Shown here piece by piece: positions 62,510 through 64,000 of a stretch of DNA of 64,000 nucleotides. Source of the DNA: Streptomyces griseoviridis (GTDB lineage: Bacteria > Actinomycetota > Actinomycetes > Streptomycetales > Streptomycetaceae); NCBI RefSeq assembly GCF_005222485.1, contig NZ_CP029078.1, positions 1,950,001 to 2,014,000 on the forward strand. The letters are read 5' to 3'. The position numbers were made by a program, and so were the translations under genes. The notes below the pieces were generated by a model, which was not told the origin of the DNA, made no database searches, and saw only the letters and a program-made list of their open reading frames with translations. How positions within the stretch are numbered: the first letter of the stretch is position 1; every line of letters starts with the position of its first letter.

Positions 62510-63060
62510 GGGGAGGGCTGGGGAGGGGGTGCCCGCCGAGCGGGCGGCCAGGGCGGTGGGGAGGGGGTGCCTGTTGCCGAGGAGACGGGCGGGGGTCCCG
62601 GGAGCCGGTGTCTGCCGAGAAGTCGGCCGAGCGGTCGGGGTGGTGGCTGGCGAGCGGGCGGCCGGGCGCACAGGGGCGGTGCCCGCCGAGCGGACGGCCG
62701 GGCGCGTGGCAGGCGGCCTCTGCCCAGCGGACAGCCGGGCGGTTCGTAGCCGACGCCCGGTGAGCGGACGGCCGGTCACGCCTGAGATGGCGCCCACCCA
62801 GCGGACAGCCGGGTGCTCGGAGGCAGTTGCCGCCGAGCGGTTCGGAGGCGACGCCCTCCGAGCGAGCAGCCGGGCGATTCGGAGGCGACGGCCGCCGGGC
62901 GAACGACCGGGCGCACGAGCGTGGTGCCTGGCGAGCGGACAGCGGCCAGCCGAAGGGCAGCGCCTGCCGGGCGAACGACCGGGCACCACCCTCCGGGTCC
63001 CGCCGGCAGGCAGCCAGGCGCTCAGCCGGGGCGCCCGCCCCGCCGGCAGCCGGCAGCATG
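62510..63060. repeat. Gene-free field of degenerate interspersed repeats
   Basis: About a dozen imperfect copies of a motif near GCGAGCGGACGGCCGGGCG are spread through this stretch, for example near 62652, 62688, 62736, 62760, 62798, 62858, 62896 and 62968, at uneven intervals of about 25-75 nt. Open frames exist on both strands but only as a result of GC content; no start, ribosome site or protein pattern supports a gene. Confidence 0.6.
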
Positions 63061-63232
63061 TAAGGCCGGCGGACCGGCCCCCTCGACCGGCCCGGCGGGA
63101 GACCGCGGCGCCTCCGGGACCTCCCCGGCTTCCCCTCTCTCCCCCGGACCCCCGGCCTCCCCCCCTCCCCCGCGACAGGCCCAACCCCTCCGTGCCCTTC
63201 CCCCGCGGCGGCGCGGCTCCTACCGTGCCTCC

Positions 63233-64000
63233 ATGCGCCTCTCCCGACGTACCGTTCTCAGCGCGACGACCGCCCTTCCGCTGGCCGCCGCGCGTCCCGC
63301 GGCCGCCTCGGGGCATCGGCGGGTCCCCTTCCGTACCGGGTTCGAGAATCTCGCCGCGACCGGCTACGCCGCGCTGCGCGGCCGGCGCGTCGGGATCGTC
63401 ACCAACCCGACCGGGGTGACCCGGGACGTCCGTCACATCGTCGATGTAATGCACGCCGACGGGCGGGTCGAGCTGACCGCCGTCTTCGGGCCCGAGCACG
63501 GCTTCCGCGGCACCGCGCAGGCCGGCGGGTCCGAGGGCAGGCACGACGACCCGGCGACCGGGCTGCCCGTGTACGACACGTACCTCACGAGCGGGCAGCG
63601 GCTCGCGGACGTCTTCACCGCGTCCGGCGTCGACACCGTCGTCTTCGACATCCAGGACGTCGGGGCCCGCTTCTACACCTATGTGTGGACGCTCTACGAC
63701 TGCATGGAGGCGGCAGGGCTCGCGGGCCTCTCCTTCGTGGTGCTCGACCGGCCCAACCCGCTGACCGGGCGGGCCGCCCAAGGCCCGGTGCTGCACAAGG
63801 AGTTCGCCACCTTCGTCGGACGGCAGCCGATCGCGCAGGCGCACGGCATGACCGTCGCGGAGCTGGCGCGGCTGTTCAACGCCGAGTTCCTGGCCGCGCC
63901 GGTGCCGCTGACGACGGTGGCGATGAGCGGCTGGCGGCGCTCCGACTTCTACGACGCGACCGGTCTGCCCTGGGTGCCGCCGAGCCCGAACATGCCGACC
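63233..64000 (+). CDS. DUF1343 exo-beta-N-acetylmuramidase (NamZ-type), 5' part
   Basis: The frame is open from ATG 63233 to the window edge, giving 256 residues. A twin-arginine signal (MRLSRRTVLSATTALPLAAARPAAA) precedes a DUF1343 domain: GRRVGIVTNPTGVTRD, FGPEHGFRGTAQAGG, FDIQDVGARFYTYVWTLYDCMEAAG, VVLDRPNPL. NamZ-type enzymes release MurNAc from wall fragments outside the cell. No ribosome site precedes the ATG; TACCGT (63221-63226) may be a -10 box, so the transcript could be leaderless. Confidence 0.88.
   Translation, partial: MRLSRRTVLSATTALPLAAARPAAASGHRRVPFRTGFENLAATGYAALRGRRVGIVTNPTGVTRDVRHIVDVMHADGRVELTAVFGPEHGFRGTAQAGGSEGRHDDPATGLPVYDTYLTSGQRLADVFTASGVDTVVFDIQDVGARFYTYVWTLYDCMEAAGLAGLSFVVLDRPNPLTGRAAQGPVLHKEFATFVGRQPIAQAHGMTVAELARLFNAEFLAAPVPLTTVAMSGWRRSDFYDATGLPWVPPSPNMPT

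Noticed and set aside
62444..63844. Minus-strand frame of 466 codons over the repeat field and the NamZ-type gene
   Set aside because: No conserved features. The plus strand carries a clear Tat signal and DUF1343 domain over part of it.

Overview
The window is a stretch of a Streptomyces chromosome. The evidence is very high G+C with third-position GC bias, chaplins with a BldN-type promoter, the mycothiol ligase MshC, a GylR/glpFKD glycerol locus, frequent GTG starts and many ATGA/GTGA stop-start overlaps. Gene order from metH through gylR-glpFKD, PAC2-mshC-SCO1664 family-DUF3090, chaplins and the gluconate operon looks like the S. coelicolor region around SCO1657-SCO1680. That comparison is from memory and was not computed. 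No insertion sequence, prophage or CRISPR array was seen.

Layout. 1-5.0 kb: start of a peptide-type ABC substrate-binding lipoprotein, a HAD phosphatase and metH, all on the minus strand. 5.2-10.7 kb: gylR, glpF, glpK and glpD, with matching palindromic operators before gylR and before glpF. 10.8-13.9 kb: a large membrane-embedded NACHT NTPase. 14.1-24.2 kb: mtnD-mtnC-mtnB, convergent mtnA, then a BMP-type nucleoside ABC importer, a nucleoside phosphorylase and an MTA/SAH-deaminase-like amidohydrolase, plausibly one methylthioadenosine/nucleoside uptake and methionine-salvage system. Both sulfur/nucleoside transcription units begin with short cysteine-containing leader peptides followed by alternative hairpins. 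24.3-25.0 kb: a FadR-type regulator with its own operator. 25.2-29.8 kb: PAC2 protein, mshC, SCO1664 family, DUF3090 and phosphomutase-like genes.

29.8-40.7 kb: CorA, a ferritin-like protein, an F420-type oxidoreductase, an aldo/keto reductase translationally coupled to a RecD2-like pseudo-helicase, two hypothetical genes, a long sortase-anchored chaplin, short ChpH and an M20 dipeptidase. 40.9 kb: tRNA-Leu(GAG). 41.2-46.6 kb: a Pls/PosA-type poly-amino-acid synthetase overlapping an M1 metallopeptidase gene, followed by a 12-nt minisatellite and a YchJ-family gene. 47.3-50.2 kb: gntR/gntK/gntP for gluconate. 50.2-56.4 kb: a cytochrome b plus molybdopterin oxidoreductase pair, a TPR-like hypothetical, a DMT transporter, a NUDIX hydrolase, two DUF202 proteins and a zinc-type oxidoreductase.

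56.6-62.4 kb: a histidine-rich protein, then an acyl-CoA catabolic group (APH-like kinase, acyl-CoA dehydrogenase, TetR, acyl-CoA ligase, SDR). Its two transcription units share one operator sequence. 62.5-63.1 kb: a gene-free field of degenerate repeats. 63.2 kb to the end: a truncated DUF1343 (NamZ-type) exo-muramidase gene.
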